Position numbers and translations under genes: made by a program | Notes under the pieces: generated by a model | What the model saw: only the letters and a program-made list of their open reading frames with translations | What the model was told of the DNA's origin: nothing | Database searches by the model: none | Part shown: piece after piece, positions 8,439 through 17,960 of the stretch | How the letters are laid out: every line of letters begins with the position of its first letter | Numbering within the stretch: the first letter of the stretch is position 1 | Assembly (NCBI GenBank): GCA_003175695.1 | Contig: PSRA01000216.1 | Coordinates: forward strand, 1 to 51,611 | Source: Bacteroidota bacterium | Lineage (GTDB): Bacteria; Bacteroidota; Bacteroidia; Chitinophagales; Chitinophagaceae | Length of the DNA stretch: 51,611 bases | Direction of reading: 5' to 3'

Positions 8439-10865
8439 TCATTCTGTACGCAAAGACTTGACTGGATTGACCAACGCGGCCCTCAACGATTGGATCCCTA
8501 CAGTCAGCACCGTCACCACGAGCAGCGCGCCTCCGGCTAGCAGAAAGATGTCCGGTCCGATCATCACCCGGTAGGCATAGTCCTGCAACCACCGGTGCAT
8601 CATCCACCAGCCACCCGCAGTAGCGATGACCAGCGCGATGCCCACTAACAGGACAAAATCCCTGCCCAACAAGGTCAGGATATCCGTCACGCGCGCTCCC
8701 ATCACCTTCCGGATACCGATCTCTCTCGTCCGCCGTTCGGTCGTGAACAAGGTGAGCCCGAAAAGCCCGATACAGCTGATGAACACTGTAATGCCAGTTG
8801 CGATGTTCATCAGCCATTGCAAGCTCATTTCCCGTTGATACATCTGTGCGATCTCGTCGTCGAAAAAGTAATATTCGAAGGGCCGGTGCGGAATAAACTC
8901 TTTCCATCGCCGCTCGATCCGAGACAGGGTTGCGTGCGCTTCTGCGGCGGTCTCCCCCTTCATATCCAGCCTCACGGCTAAATCGATGCAAGAAATTCCC
9001 GCGATCAGCAGCGGCTGGATTGGCTCGCGAAAAGAATATTTATGAAAATCGGCTACGACGCCGACGATGGACACATCCTTGCTCCTGACGTTTATCTGTA
9101 CTCCGACGGCCTCGTCTGGTGTGTGGAATCCGAGTTGCCGCGACAAGCTTTCATTGATCACTACCTCCTTCAACGTATCGCTGGGAAAAAGATTTCTTCC
9201 CGCCAACAAGCGGACTCCGAACAATGGGATGTAGTTTTCATCGGCTTTGATCGTTTCCGCCCGAATGGGATCGTCGCTAAGGCGCCGGTAGTAGACCAAA
9301 GAGATCCCCCGGTCTCTTGTCCCTCCTGGCAGCATATTGTTTCGGGATACAGCCGCAACTCCGGGCAGACCTGCAATGGCATGCTCCAGTAGCTTTACCC
9401 TCGATAGGCCCGCGCTATCGGTTCGCTGGCCAGTAATGAACTCCACGATCGCATCGGTTCGAAAGCCCAGTTCTTTGTGCATCATGAAACCGATCTGTCG
9501 TCCCATCGTCATCGTCCCGATGATAAATAGCAGTGCGACGGTGAACTGAAAGACAATGAGCCCTTTTCGCAGCCACCACTTTCCGCTGCCCCGGTAGGTA
9601 TTCCCGCCGCTCAGGCTTCGAGCCGGGCTATGCGTCGAAAACATTCTGGCCGGATAGAGACCGGCCAACAAGGTCACCGTCACTATGATGCCCAGCAGGA
9701 ACAGCAGGTTGGCCGGCGACAACGGCTGGAATACGAGCTGTTTTGGAAGGTACTCGTGGAACAGGCTCAGGGTTGGACCTACAAATAGGACCGCGATCAT
9801 TCCCGCAAGACTCGTCAGCATTGCCGTCTCGGTTAGCAACTGGGCAGTCAGCCTGGCCCTGCCGCTACCCATCACCTTGCGAATGGTGATCTCTTTTTCC
9901 CGGCTGAGCGACTGAGCCGTGGCAAGGTTGACATAGTTGATGATAGCCAGCGCGAGGATGAAAAAGGCGATCGCCAGCAAGCTATACAGCGTGGAGACCT
10001 GGCGGGTCGTCAGGGTAGTATCACCAATGGATTGGGTGAAATGGACCTGGCTCAGAGGCTGCAGCTCCACTCGAGTGAGTATCCCCGCAGGCAGACCCTT
10101 GAAGATATTGGAGATCACGCCGGCTGTCCGGACAGGATCCGTTCTCGGCGCTAGTTTCACGAGCACATTCAACACAGGAGGCTCTTTATATTGTACTTCC
10201 GGATCGAGTTCGAGTGTCTGCAGAAGAAAGCTATGATCCACTGTTGACCACGAGATAAAATCGGTGTAGGCGAAATCGGTGTTCCCCGGATAATCGGCGA
10301 CGATACCGGTGACATGGACCGGAAGGCTGTCCTGGTAAACGATCTGCCGCCCGATGAAACCATTAAGTGCGCCCTGTCCAAAATACAAACGAGCCCGGCT
10401 TTCTGTCAGCACAACCCCGAAGGGCTGCTCCATGGCGATCCTTGCATTCCCCGCCAGCCATTGATAGACCATCACCTGGAAATATTCCGGACCGGCAACG
10501 ATGGATCTCACCGCATAAGGCTGCTTTTTTTCTCCGGTCACCAACGCAGTATCGTTGGGCAGTACACGATAAGACGCTACAATGTCTACTCCCGGCGCTC
10601 CCTTTCGTACTGCTGCAGGCAGGTCTGCAGCAACCATCGGTGTCAGTCTTTCTGGTTCATTTTTTAATAATTGTTCGTAAGAATTGATTCGGTAAATCCG
10701 GTCGCGGTCGGGCCGGTCGCGGTCAAAAGAGAATTCATAGTGCACGACGACCCAGATGACCAGACAGGCGCAGGTGCCGAGCGCCAGGCCCGCGACATTG
10801 ACGAGGGTATATATCTTGTTGCGGCTTATCGTACGCCAAGCGATGGTCCAATAGCTTTTGAACAT
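8439..10865 (-). CDS. Orphan MacB-type ABC transporter permease (double FtsX)
   Basis: 808-aa integral membrane protein of the MacB-PCD/FtsX class found in many paralogues in Bacteroidota. Start MFKSYWTIAWRTISRNKIYT is chosen over an in-frame ATG 14 codons earlier because paralogues begin MF-x-Y-x-K-x-A-W-R. The order is one TM (NVAGLALGTCACLVIWVVV), a large periplasmic MacB-PCD domain, three TMs of FtsX domain 1 with the cytosolic motif SREKEITIRKVMGSG, a second periplasmic domain, and FtsX domain 2 with ERRTREIGIRKVMGA. No ATPase gene is adjacent. Base composition differs sharply from its surroundings (36 G/C of 60 at 9601-9660 versus 23 of 60 at 14401-14460 in the paralogue downstream), pointing to transfer. 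Substrate unknown; lipoprotein, peptide or macrolide export are family precedents. Confidence 0.87.
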   Translation of the reverse strand: MFKSYWTIAWRTISRNKIYTLVNVAGLALGTCACLVIWVVVHYEFSFDRDRPDRDRIYRINSYEQLLKNEPERLTPMVAADLPAAVRKGAPGVDIVASYRVLPNDTALVTGEKKQPYAVRSIVAGPEYFQVMVYQWLAGNARIAMEQPFGVVLTESRARLYFGQGALNGFIGRQIVYQDSLPVHVTGIVADYPGNTDFAYTDFISWSTVDHSFLLQTLELDPEVQYKEPPVLNVLVKLAPRTDPVRTAGVISNIFKGLPAGILTRVELQPLSQVHFTQSIGDTTLTTRQVSTLYSLLAIAFFILALAIINYVNLATAQSLSREKEITIRKVMGSGRARLTAQLLTETAMLTSLAGMIAVLFVGPTLSLFHEYLPKQLVFQPLSPANLLFLLGIIVTVTLLAGLYPARMFSTHSPARSLSGGNTYRGSGKWWLRKGLIVFQFTVALLFIIGTMTMGRQIGFMMHKELGFRTDAIVEFITGQRTDSAGLSRVKLLEHAIAGLPGVAAVSRNNMLPGGTRDRGISLVYYRRLSDDPIRAETIKADENYIPLFGVRLLAGRNLFPSDTLKEVVINESLSRQLGFHTPDEAVGVQINVRSKDVSIVGVVADFHKYSFREPIQPLLIAGISCIDLAVRLDMKGETAAEAHATLSRIERRWKEFIPHRPFEYYFFDDEIAQMYQREMSLQWLMNIATGITVFISCIGLFGLTLFTTERRTREIGIRKVMGARVTDILTLLGRDFVLLVGIALVIATAGGWWMMHRWLQDYAYRVMIGPDIFLLAGGALLVVTVLTVGIQSLRAALVNPVKSLRTE

Positions 10866-10946
10866 GCAAATTGCTTTTAATGCGAACAGTCTCCTCTTGT
10901 GCCACAAATAAAATACCGCCAGAATATCAAATTGATAATTAATGTT

Positions 10947-11386
10947 TTATATTCTACATACGCTCTTTGAGTGTCCGCATTCGAGACAGGTACCGTCCGA
11001 ATATTTTAATGACTGGCCACTAACTTCGCGCAATTTGTCAGATAAAGCTATAAAGAGTATAGTTGACTCGTCTGATCATATAGTGACGATTACAAATAAA
11101 GCAGCTTTTTCAGAATTTATTTTTCGAAAAATAAATATTGGGCGTGCCATGATTGCATCTCCTGTGTAAATATCATCTTTAAAAGTTGCCCAGGTCGTCA
11201 GTGAATGTCTTTGCCAAAAGTTTATTATTCCCTTTCACGAATATTTGCAAGTGTCCTACATGAACCGACGTGTCACCTGGTTTTTTTTTTAAGATGCCCG
11301 GTAATGTAAACCGGATACGTCGATGGCCTAAAACCGAGGAAAGGTATTAAGAACAAAATGGCCAATGTGAATCTAAAATTTTTCAT
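10947..11386 (-). pseudogene. Decayed gene for a small secreted protein with C-terminal CxxC
   Basis: On the minus strand, MKNFRFTLAILFLIPFLGFRPSTYPVYITGHLKK starts at 11386 and looks like a signal peptide plus the first strand of a small periplasmic domain. At the ten-base A run (complement of 11281-11290) the frame shifts. With one A removed it continues PGDTSVHVGHLQIFVKGNN, then KLLAKTFTDDLGNF. A second shift at a four-base run (about 11180) gives KDDIYTGDAIMARPIFIFRK and then NSEKAALFVIVTI, an in-frame TGA, and SDESTILFIALSDKL to CLECGHSKSVCRI, ending TAA at 10947. The C-terminal C-x2-C...VxxI ending resembles a family of small Bacteroidota secreted proteins. At least two indels and one stop make it a pseudogene. 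Function unknown. Confidence 0.65.
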
Positions 11387-11626
11387 AAAGCTGTCTGAGC
11401 GACGCGACTTACGGACAGTGTGGTTTACGTTAATAAATTTCGAACTTTTTTGGAGTAGGATTTGATATTTGGCGTAAGAAATTGGGTCCAATCAGGATTC
11501 CTGCTTCATAACGATCATGGAAGGATCATTTGGTTCAGAAGTATCTCTCACTGCAACTCCTACCGCGAACATTAAATCACGGCTATCATCATACGATTGC
11601 TTATCTTTATTTGTATTTGCTATTCC

Positions 11627-13354
11627 ATGAGCATTCCAGATCAGACTGGCAAAAAAGTCAGAACTCTCCGGAAATGGCCCTTTATGCAGGGCATCCTGCC
11701 CATTGATAAGTCGCGGCTGATGCCCGATATTATTGCTGGCATTACACTGGCGGCCCTGGGCATACCCGAGGTAATGGGCTATACCAAAATCATCAACTTG
11801 CCCGTAGTGACCGGTCTTTACACCATTCTGCTGCCGATGCTGATCTTTAGTTTATTTGGATCCTCCCGACATCTGGTGGTGGGCGCCGATTCTGCAACAG
11901 CAGCCATCATCGCTGCAGCTCTGATTTCTCTCTCAATCAGTCCTGAAAGTGCGAAATACATTGTATCAGTGGAGATGATCGCTTTAATAGTAGGAGTGAT
12001 GCTCTTGCTGGCAAGGATATTTCGTATTGGATTTATCGCCGATTTTATGTCAAGAACAGTCCTTGTTGGATTTCTCTCGGGTGTGGGCTTGCAAGTTGCA
12101 TTCAAGGAAATTCCGCATGCCTTGGGATTCGCGCCGGGCGGCCAAAATTTCTTGACGCAGCTGGCTTATACTGTCCAACACATACCTCAGACCGATTCGA
12201 TGAGCCTGATCCTGTCGCTGATTACTATTGGTATAATTCTATTATTTGACAAGTTCCTTCCACGCTTTCCCGGAGCCCTGCTGGTCATTGTCGGGATGAT
12301 CATCGCGAGTGCTACTCTTCATTGGGAGAATCGTGGCGTTTCTTTGATTGGTAAAGTGCCGGAAGGATTGCCGCAACTCAGCGTTCCGAGATTGCACTGG
12401 TCGGAAATATTAAAATTATTACCCGTCTCTTTTTCCTGTCTCATTGTGATTCTTGCTCAAAGTGCGGCTACGTCACGTGCCTATGCAGTCAGGTACCGCG
12501 AAAATTTCAACGAAAATGCAGATTTGGTAGGACTTGCGTTGGCCAACCTGGCAGCGGGTTGTAGCAACGCTTTTGTAGTGAACGGGAGCCCAACTAAAAC
12601 AGCAATGGTCGATAATGCCGGAGGAAAAAGTCAGATTTCTCAATTGGCCACAGTATCAGTTGTATTGGCGGTGTTACTTTTTCTCACCAAGCCGATTAGT
12701 TATCTTCCCAACGTTGTATTGGCTGCTGTTGTATTTCTAATAGGTGTTAAACTAATTGATATCCGCGGATTGAGACTAATCTACCAAGCAAGACGGGGGG
12801 AATTCATTGTTGCGATTGTGGCAATGGTTGCGGTTGTTACGCTCGGAGTTGAGCAAGGCATACTGCTGGCTATATTTCTGTCGCTCATACAGCATGTGCG
12901 GAAAAGTTATCAGCCAGCTACCGGTATCATACGCCACGATCCTCAGGAAAAATGGAGACTCGAAAAGGTTTCTTCGAATGCTTTTATTGAACCAGGAATT
13001 GTAATGTATTGGTTCGGCGCAGAATTGTTCTATGCCAACGCAAATCACTTTTCTGAAGAAATCCGTCAGATAGCCAGGCAATCCAGCCCCGATCTTAAAT
13101 GGCTCGTGATTGATACAGGAGCTCTTGGGAGCATTGATTACTCGGCCGGACTAACAGTGAAAGAATTGAAAGCTGACTTGGCTAGAATGAATGTGGTTCT
13201 TGCCCTAACCCGAGCGGATGATGATTTGCGGCAAGACCTTGATCAGCTGGGGCTCACTGAACTTATCGGAAAAGATAGAATTTTTTATACCAGAACTGCT
13301 TCCCTGGAAGCCTACCGTAAAACTTTACAAGAAGATAGCAAGGCCGATTCCTGA
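11627..13354 (+). CDS. SulP-family anion transporter with STAS domain
   Basis: 575-aa inner-membrane SLC26/SulP transporter, which moves sulfate, bicarbonate or other anions. The start at MSIPDQTGKKVRTL is preferred over an upstream in-frame start at 11597. After the signature SRLMPDIIAGITLAALGIPEVMGYTKI come about 12 hydrophobic segments, including the conserved VVGADSATAAIIAA and NGSPTKTAMVDNAGGKSQIS. The C-terminal STAS domain spans about residues 440-570 (PGIVMYWFGAELFYANANHF to LVIDTGALGSIDYSAG). Substrate cannot be deduced; no sulfate-assimilation or carbonic-anhydrase gene is adjacent. It converges on the downstream FtsX gene with 66 bases between, containing a terminator. Confidence 0.9.
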   Translation: MSIPDQTGKKVRTLRKWPFMQGILPIDKSRLMPDIIAGITLAALGIPEVMGYTKIINLPVVTGLYTILLPMLIFSLFGSSRHLVVGADSATAAIIAAALISLSISPESAKYIVSVEMIALIVGVMLLLARIFRIGFIADFMSRTVLVGFLSGVGLQVAFKEIPHALGFAPGGQNFLTQLAYTVQHIPQTDSMSLILSLITIGIILLFDKFLPRFPGALLVIVGMIIASATLHWENRGVSLIGKVPEGLPQLSVPRLHWSEILKLLPVSFSCLIVILAQSAATSRAYAVRYRENFNENADLVGLALANLAAGCSNAFVVNGSPTKTAMVDNAGGKSQISQLATVSVVLAVLLFLTKPISYLPNVVLAAVVFLIGVKLIDIRGLRLIYQARRGEFIVAIVAMVAVVTLGVEQGILLAIFLSLIQHVRKSYQPATGIIRHDPQEKWRLEKVSSNAFIEPGIVMYWFGAELFYANANHFSEEIRQIARQSSPDLKWLVIDTGALGSIDYSAGLTVKELKADLARMNVVLALTRADDDLRQDLDQLGLTELIGKDRIFYTRTASLEAYRKTLQEDSKADS

Positions 13355-13372
13355 ACTTTATCGCGTTCCTTT

Positions 13373-13403
13373 AAGAAGGTGGAATGCCCTTCTTCTCGTT
13401 TTT
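13373..13403 (+). terminator. Intrinsic terminator after the SulP gene
   Basis: Stem AAGAAGG (13373-13379) and CCTTCTT (13388-13394) with an 8-base loop, followed by CTCGTTTTT. It sits 18 bases after the SulP stop and just before the stop of the convergent permease gene. Confidence 0.6.
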
Positions 13404-13420
13404 AAACTCTTCTTTAGAAG

Positions 13421-15838
13421 CTATTCAGCCCTAAGGCTCTTCACCGGATTTGCAATAGCTGCTTTCAATGAATTATATCCCACTGTTATTAGTGCAATGA
13501 TAACAGAAATTAATATCGCAAGTGCAAAAACGCCAATACCTAATTTTATCCGATAGCGAAAATTTTGCAGCCAGTTATTTGTCATATACCATGCAAACGG
13601 TGCAGCAATAATAAATGCGATAATGACAAGCAACGCAAATTCCCTTGAAAAAAGATACATAATATTTGAAGCACTTGCACCAAGCACTTTGCGAATACCC
13701 ACTTCTTTTGTTCGCTGCACAGCCATAAAAGAGACAAGACCGTATAAGCCAAGACAGGAAATAAAAATAGCAATCCCTGCAAATATTTTATATAGCAATG
13801 ATAACTGGTCTTCCTGCCGATAAAAATTATTGATATTTTCATCCATGAAGCTGCTGGTGTTGGCATATTCAGGATAAAATCTATCCCATGTTTTTTCAAT
13901 AGCTTCTTTTATCTGAGCGAGATTTGAGCTTGTTAATTTCACAGAAGTTACTGAATAAAATCTTTTCTTGGGTTTAATTAAAATTGGTTCTATTTGATCA
14001 CGAAGAGAATTAGTCTTGAAATCCTTTATCACACCTACAACAGTTTTCCATTCGTCCTTCCCCATTCTGATCTGGGTGCCGATGGCATCGTCTGGGTTTT
14101 TTAAGCCGAGTTTTTCGACAAGCGTTTCATTAATAACAACATCATTTACTGAATCGCCTTCCTTGTAGCCATGACCTGCGGCAAACTGCAACCCAAACGT
14201 TTTAAAATAATCTGCATCTGCGCATTTGAAAAACAAAGTAAAATCTTCATCGCGTTGATGATTGTACGCAAAACTCGTTCCCCAATTATTATCTGAAGAA
14301 GGCACATCGCTGCTAAAGCTCACCGCCTGTACGCCGGGTAATTGCAGCAGGCTTTGCTTGAAAGCGTCTTGTTTTGATATGAAGGCGCTGTCAGCATTAG
14401 CATTAAGGACCAGGATTGCTTTTTTGTTGAATCCAAGGTCAGCACTTCGTACAAAATTCATTTGACTAATCGCTACAATAGTTCCTATTATAAGCACTTG
14501 TGAAATGGCAAATTGTGCTATAACCAATCCTCTTCTTAAAGAAATTCCTCCGACAGTGGCCGAAGTTATTTTATTCTTGATTGCTAGTATGGGACTGAAG
14601 CCCGACAAAATCAATGAAGGATATAATCCTGCAAAAAGAGTGACGGCAACTGCAAGCAGGAAAAAAAAGGCGACGGTTTTGACAGTTAAAATATCAAGAG
14701 GTTCATTAATTGAATCGATATGTCTTATATAAGGCAGGCATATTTTTGCAATGGCTGCAGCGACTATGACTGATAGACCCACAATCAGGGCTGTTTCACA
14801 CATCATTTGCCAAAAAAGATTTCTGCGATTGCTGCCCAAAACTTTTCTAATGCCGATTTCTTTTGAGCGATTTGCAGCTAGTGCCGTAGAAAGATTTATA
14901 AAATTGATGCAAGCCATGAGGATGATAAAAACACCAATCAATGATAAGGTTAATAGTATTGATTTGCTGCTGACATGATCTCCCAGATTACCGAAACGCT
15001 CATCGAAATGTATATCCCTTAATGGTTGTAAAGAATTCCAACGCGTGGTTCCCGGCTTTTCATCCGTATAATATTTTTTGCTGAACTGTTTTAGTTGGGC
15101 ATTTAATTTTTCTGTAGATTCTGATGAAGAAAGCAACATGAATATTTGATTGCTGCTAGTTGTTCTCCCCCACGTGGTTGTATAGCCGTATATATCAGGA
15201 TAATTTTTCATTGTTTCATAAGAAGTAACAACGCCAAGGGGGAAATCTGTATTTGCCGGTACATCGTTTAAAATACCTGCAACTTTTAATTCGGCTTTGT
15301 TGTCAAGTTTTAAAAATTTCCCAACCGCCTGATGCCAATCTCCAAAATATTTTTCAGCCATTTTTTTTGTTAGCACGGTAACATTTGGCTCCTTTAAAAC
15401 TGCAGGTCCATTTATAAGCCACTGGTATTGAAACACTTCAAAGAATTGCGGATCAGCAAAAAACATTCCGGATGGCTCTATAAACTTATTGCTGGAAGTA
15501 TTGTCGCTTCTATTGCCTTGTATGGCAACCTGGCTTCCGTTATTCGAATACAGCACACCTGTTGTTATTTGGGGGAAGTCAGCCCGTAAGGCTTCGAGTG
15601 CGGGAAAAGGAATGCCAGCGGTGTATTCCAGGCCATCGCGATATTTATTCGTTGTTACAACGTGGTAAATATTTTTATAATTAGGTTGAAAAGTATCATA
15701 ACTCAATTCATAATTCACCACTATAAATAATAAAATGCAGGCGGCCACTCCAACAGCCAAACCGCCTACGTTAATGGCCGTATAAGTTTTGTTTTTTGAA
15801 AGATTGCGCCATGCGGTTTTTAAATAATTGGAAAACAT
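13421..15838 (-). CDS. Orphan MacB-type ABC transporter permease (double FtsX)
   Basis: 805-aa paralogue of the 8439-10865 product with the same layout: first TM in NVGGLAVGVAACILLFIVV, MacB-PCD periplasmic domain, FtsX domain 1 with NRSKEIGIRKVLGSNRRN, second periplasmic domain, FtsX domain 2 with QRTKEVGIRKVLGASA, and the closing LKAAIANPVKSLRAE, which is nearly identical to the ending of the other copy. Start MFSNYLKTAWRNLSKNKTYT is canonical. Composition matches the local AT-rich background, so only its paralogue is an outlier. No nucleotide-binding subunit is encoded nearby, as is usual for this Bacteroidota expansion; partner ATPase and cargo are unknown. Confidence 0.9.
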   Translation of the reverse strand: MFSNYLKTAWRNLSKNKTYTAINVGGLAVGVAACILLFIVVNYELSYDTFQPNYKNIYHVVTTNKYRDGLEYTAGIPFPALEALRADFPQITTGVLYSNNGSQVAIQGNRSDNTSSNKFIEPSGMFFADPQFFEVFQYQWLINGPAVLKEPNVTVLTKKMAEKYFGDWHQAVGKFLKLDNKAELKVAGILNDVPANTDFPLGVVTSYETMKNYPDIYGYTTTWGRTTSSNQIFMLLSSSESTEKLNAQLKQFSKKYYTDEKPGTTRWNSLQPLRDIHFDERFGNLGDHVSSKSILLTLSLIGVFIILMACINFINLSTALAANRSKEIGIRKVLGSNRRNLFWQMMCETALIVGLSVIVAAAIAKICLPYIRHIDSINEPLDILTVKTVAFFFLLAVAVTLFAGLYPSLILSGFSPILAIKNKITSATVGGISLRRGLVIAQFAISQVLIIGTIVAISQMNFVRSADLGFNKKAILVLNANADSAFISKQDAFKQSLLQLPGVQAVSFSSDVPSSDNNWGTSFAYNHQRDEDFTLFFKCADADYFKTFGLQFAAGHGYKEGDSVNDVVINETLVEKLGLKNPDDAIGTQIRMGKDEWKTVVGVIKDFKTNSLRDQIEPILIKPKKRFYSVTSVKLTSSNLAQIKEAIEKTWDRFYPEYANTSSFMDENINNFYRQEDQLSLLYKIFAGIAIFISCLGLYGLVSFMAVQRTKEVGIRKVLGASASNIMYLFSREFALLVIIAFIIAAPFAWYMTNNWLQNFRYRIKLGIGVFALAILISVIIALITVGYNSLKAAIANPVKSLRAE

Positions 15839-16344
15839 GGAAAGAGTTTTTTTCTATATGAAAGATGCCAAGAAACCGCAAGAAAAATGCCACTTGATAG
15901 CAGCTTGAAACACAATAGAATTTGTATTTTAAAAAAGAAAGAGTGTGCGGTTTTGATACAGCGCTTGTTCGCTTGCAAATAATCTGTATCTCCTCACATA
16001 TCGGATTTGCGAGGAATTGAAAGTTCAATTGAAATGAAGCAGAAAAATTCTATTGTTTGTATTTGAAAAACGAAGGCCGCTAGCCGTTATAAAGAGTTCA
16101 CATGATGGAATTATAGTTGGAGATTGGGATTTTGTAAATTAGTGAAGCATAAGCCAAAAATTTGAGCATAAAGCAAAATTGGCAAATTTTCATGGGAAGG
16201 GAAGGAGCATGTTGTTTTCAATAATCCAATTTTATTCATCTCCCCGAATGAAAATTGCCATTGCCAAAGCAAAAATACAAGGCATCGGGTTCTGAAGGAA
16301 CCGACCGCCATGACGAAGGACCGGATAGTATTAATGATCCTTTT
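15839..16344. other. Divergent intergenic region, no gene seen
   Basis: About 500 AT-rich bases between the FtsX gene (minus) and the AI-2E gene (plus). The frame of the latter is open back to TTG 16255, but the added 30 residues are polar and unlike the family. No clear -7 element or repeat was found. Confidence 0.35.
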
Positions 16345-17370
16345 ATGCCATTATATACTTTAAAAGAGCGTAATAATATTATTCTTATTATTCTGATAGC
16401 TGTCGGTATCTTCTTACTGTACGCATCCTCCGGCATCATTGGCGCATTTTTGGGCGCTATTATTTTTTACACTTTTTTCAGGTCCCTGCACATCGACCTG
16501 GTTGAAAAAAAAGGATGGAGCCCAGGTTTATCAGCTTTCCTCATTATCCTTTTGTCTTTTTTTGCCGTGATAGTGCCATTTTTATTCACTGTATCTATGG
16601 TGGTGAGTAAAATTCAGCAACTCAGCATTAATTCAGAAAATATAAAACAATTGATAGCTAATATCGATCAATTTGCTGCTGAAAATCTTAAGCAGCCACA
16701 TTTGGCGGAGGATATTTTCGCAAAAGCTCAAACCATCGCGATTAGAGTGCTATCAAGTGTCGCAGGGCGAGTGGGAAAGGTATTTATGGAAGTATTGATT
16801 ATGTATTTCCTGCTTTATTTTATGCTTACCGGCCACAAACAATTTGAAGCATCGCTAAGGAAATATTCTCCACTTTCAGAGGCAAATAACACTCGCTTTG
16901 GAAAGGAAATAGAAAAGATGACATTCGCGAATATTTTAGGACAAGGGCTCATCTCTCTTGTTCAGGGATCCTCACTTGCATTGAGTTTTTTTATATTTAA
17001 AGTTCCCGATCCGGTTTTCTGGGGAATGATCACCGTTTTCATTTCCTTTATTCCATTTGTTGGCGCACCACTCATATTTATTCCTGCTGCAGCTATTCAA
17101 TTATCAAATGGCAACACTTTTGCCGGCATTGGATTACTGCTTTGGGGATTCTTAATTATTTTCACCACTGACAATGTATTACGGTTTTTTATTTCTAAAT
17201 GGTTTGCCAAAACCCATCCTCTTATCATCATCATGGGTGTAGTAATAGGTATCCCAACCTTTGGAATAGTCGGGTTGGTTTTTGGTCCGCTTTTAATTTC
17301 CGGTTTTTTGATATTGGCAAATATATATATCGAAAACAGGAGAATTTTAGAAAAAGAAGCAGCGGAATAG
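16345..17370 (+). CDS. AI-2E family transporter
   Basis: 341-aa polytopic inner-membrane protein of the AI-2E/PerM/TqsA family, whose members export autoinducer-2 or act as Na+/H+ antiporters; the physiological substrate here is unknown. It starts MPLYTLKERNNIILIILIAVG, with two N-terminal TMs, then a helical soluble segment (about 85-160, KIQQLSINSENIKQLIANID), then five to six TMs. The conserved loop WGMITVFISFIPFVGAPLIF and C-terminal GIPTFGIVGLVFGPLL are diagnostic. Start 16345 is chosen over in-frame TTG 16255. The Rrf2 remnant begins only seven bases after its stop, suggesting a deletion endpoint there. Confidence 0.85.
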   Translation: MPLYTLKERNNIILIILIAVGIFLLYASSGIIGAFLGAIIFYTFFRSLHIDLVEKKGWSPGLSAFLIILLSFFAVIVPFLFTVSMVVSKIQQLSINSENIKQLIANIDQFAAENLKQPHLAEDIFAKAQTIAIRVLSSVAGRVGKVFMEVLIMYFLLYFMLTGHKQFEASLRKYSPLSEANNTRFGKEIEKMTFANILGQGLISLVQGSSLALSFFIFKVPDPVFWGMITVFISFIPFVGAPLIFIPAAAIQLSNGNTFAGIGLLLWGFLIIFTTDNVLRFFISKWFAKTHPLIIIMGVVIGIPTFGIVGLVFGPLLISGFLILANIYIENRRILEKEAAE

Positions 17371-17376
17371 GGGACA

Positions 17377-17585
17377 CCCATCATTAATATCGTTGAAGCG
17401 ATTGAGGAAAAAATGTTTTCAAAGAATGCGGTCTTGGTTTGAGTAAATGTTCTGCCACGCATCCATGCCCTATCCATAATGAATTCAAAGAGGGCAGAAG
17501 CCTGATTGAAAATCTATTCAACACAAAAAAGATTGCAGACATATGCGAGCCCGTTAGTTCAGGAGTGGCATATTTGATAGGGTAG
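17377..17585 (+). pseudogene. 3' remnant of an Rrf2-family transcriptional regulator gene
   Basis: From 17377 one frame reads PIINIVEAIEEK and, after adding one base to the A run near 17410, the next continues NVFKECGLGLSKCSATHPC, then PIHNEFKEGRSLIENLFNT to a TAG at 17583-17585. The I-x-I-V-E-A-I-E segment, the three-Cys pattern C-x7-C-x5-C and the PIHNEF ending are characteristic of the C-terminal half of Rrf2 regulators. The N-terminal winged helix is missing; what precedes is the AI-2E stop. So the gene is both 5'-truncated and frameshifted. Confidence 0.7.
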
Positions 17586-17592
17586 GACAGAA

Positions 17593-17868
17593 CTATGATG
17601 CGACTTTTATCGGAGGTATCTTCCAGCTTCCATTCAAAAATTCTTCCTTCGGCCAATACAACCGCATCGTTACACAAAAGGCGCTCTTCGGCGCTGGGAG
17701 CCAATTGGATTCTTTGTCCTTCGAAGGCTTCGCATTCTGAATAAAAATATCAAGGGAGCTGTCGCTGTCAGCAGCAGCGGGTGGATTTTTAGCCATCAAA
17801 TCGTTCAGCGTATTCATAAAGGTGCTAATGTCCATACTTTCAACAAAAACGGGCGGAGTGCCTTCGAC
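17593..17868 (-). pseudogene. Internally deleted DUF1254/DUF1214 gene
   Basis: On the minus strand an open stretch reads VEGTPPVFVESMDISTFM then NTLNDLMAKNPPAAADS, typical of the end of a DUF1254 domain. It runs directly into DSSLDIFIQNAKPSKDKES and NWLPAPKSAFCVTMRLYWPK, the C-terminal DUF1214 signature, ending WKIPPIKVAS-stop at 17593. In intact family members these parts are separated by well over a hundred residues, so the middle has been lost in frame. A TGA at 17869-17871 precedes and no upstream domain is found. Tail-to-tail with the Rrf2 remnant, eight bases apart. Confidence 0.75.
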
Positions 17869-17960
17869 TCAATGAATTCCTAAGTAAAATAATTTTCCTA
17901 AAACTGTGATTTTTTTGTCTTTACTTATACTAATTATAAAGAAGGCATTATTTAGTACTA

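Noticed and set aside
8428-8991. 187-codon minus-strand frame inside the GC-rich FtsX gene
   Set aside because: High GC creates long shadow frames; the composition (Arg/Asp/Ala-rich) is non-protein-like and the +0 frame has FtsX motifs.
16255-16344. TTG start that would extend the AI-2E protein by 30 residues
   Set aside because: The extension is polar and unlike family N-termini; ATG at 16345 gives a standard start.
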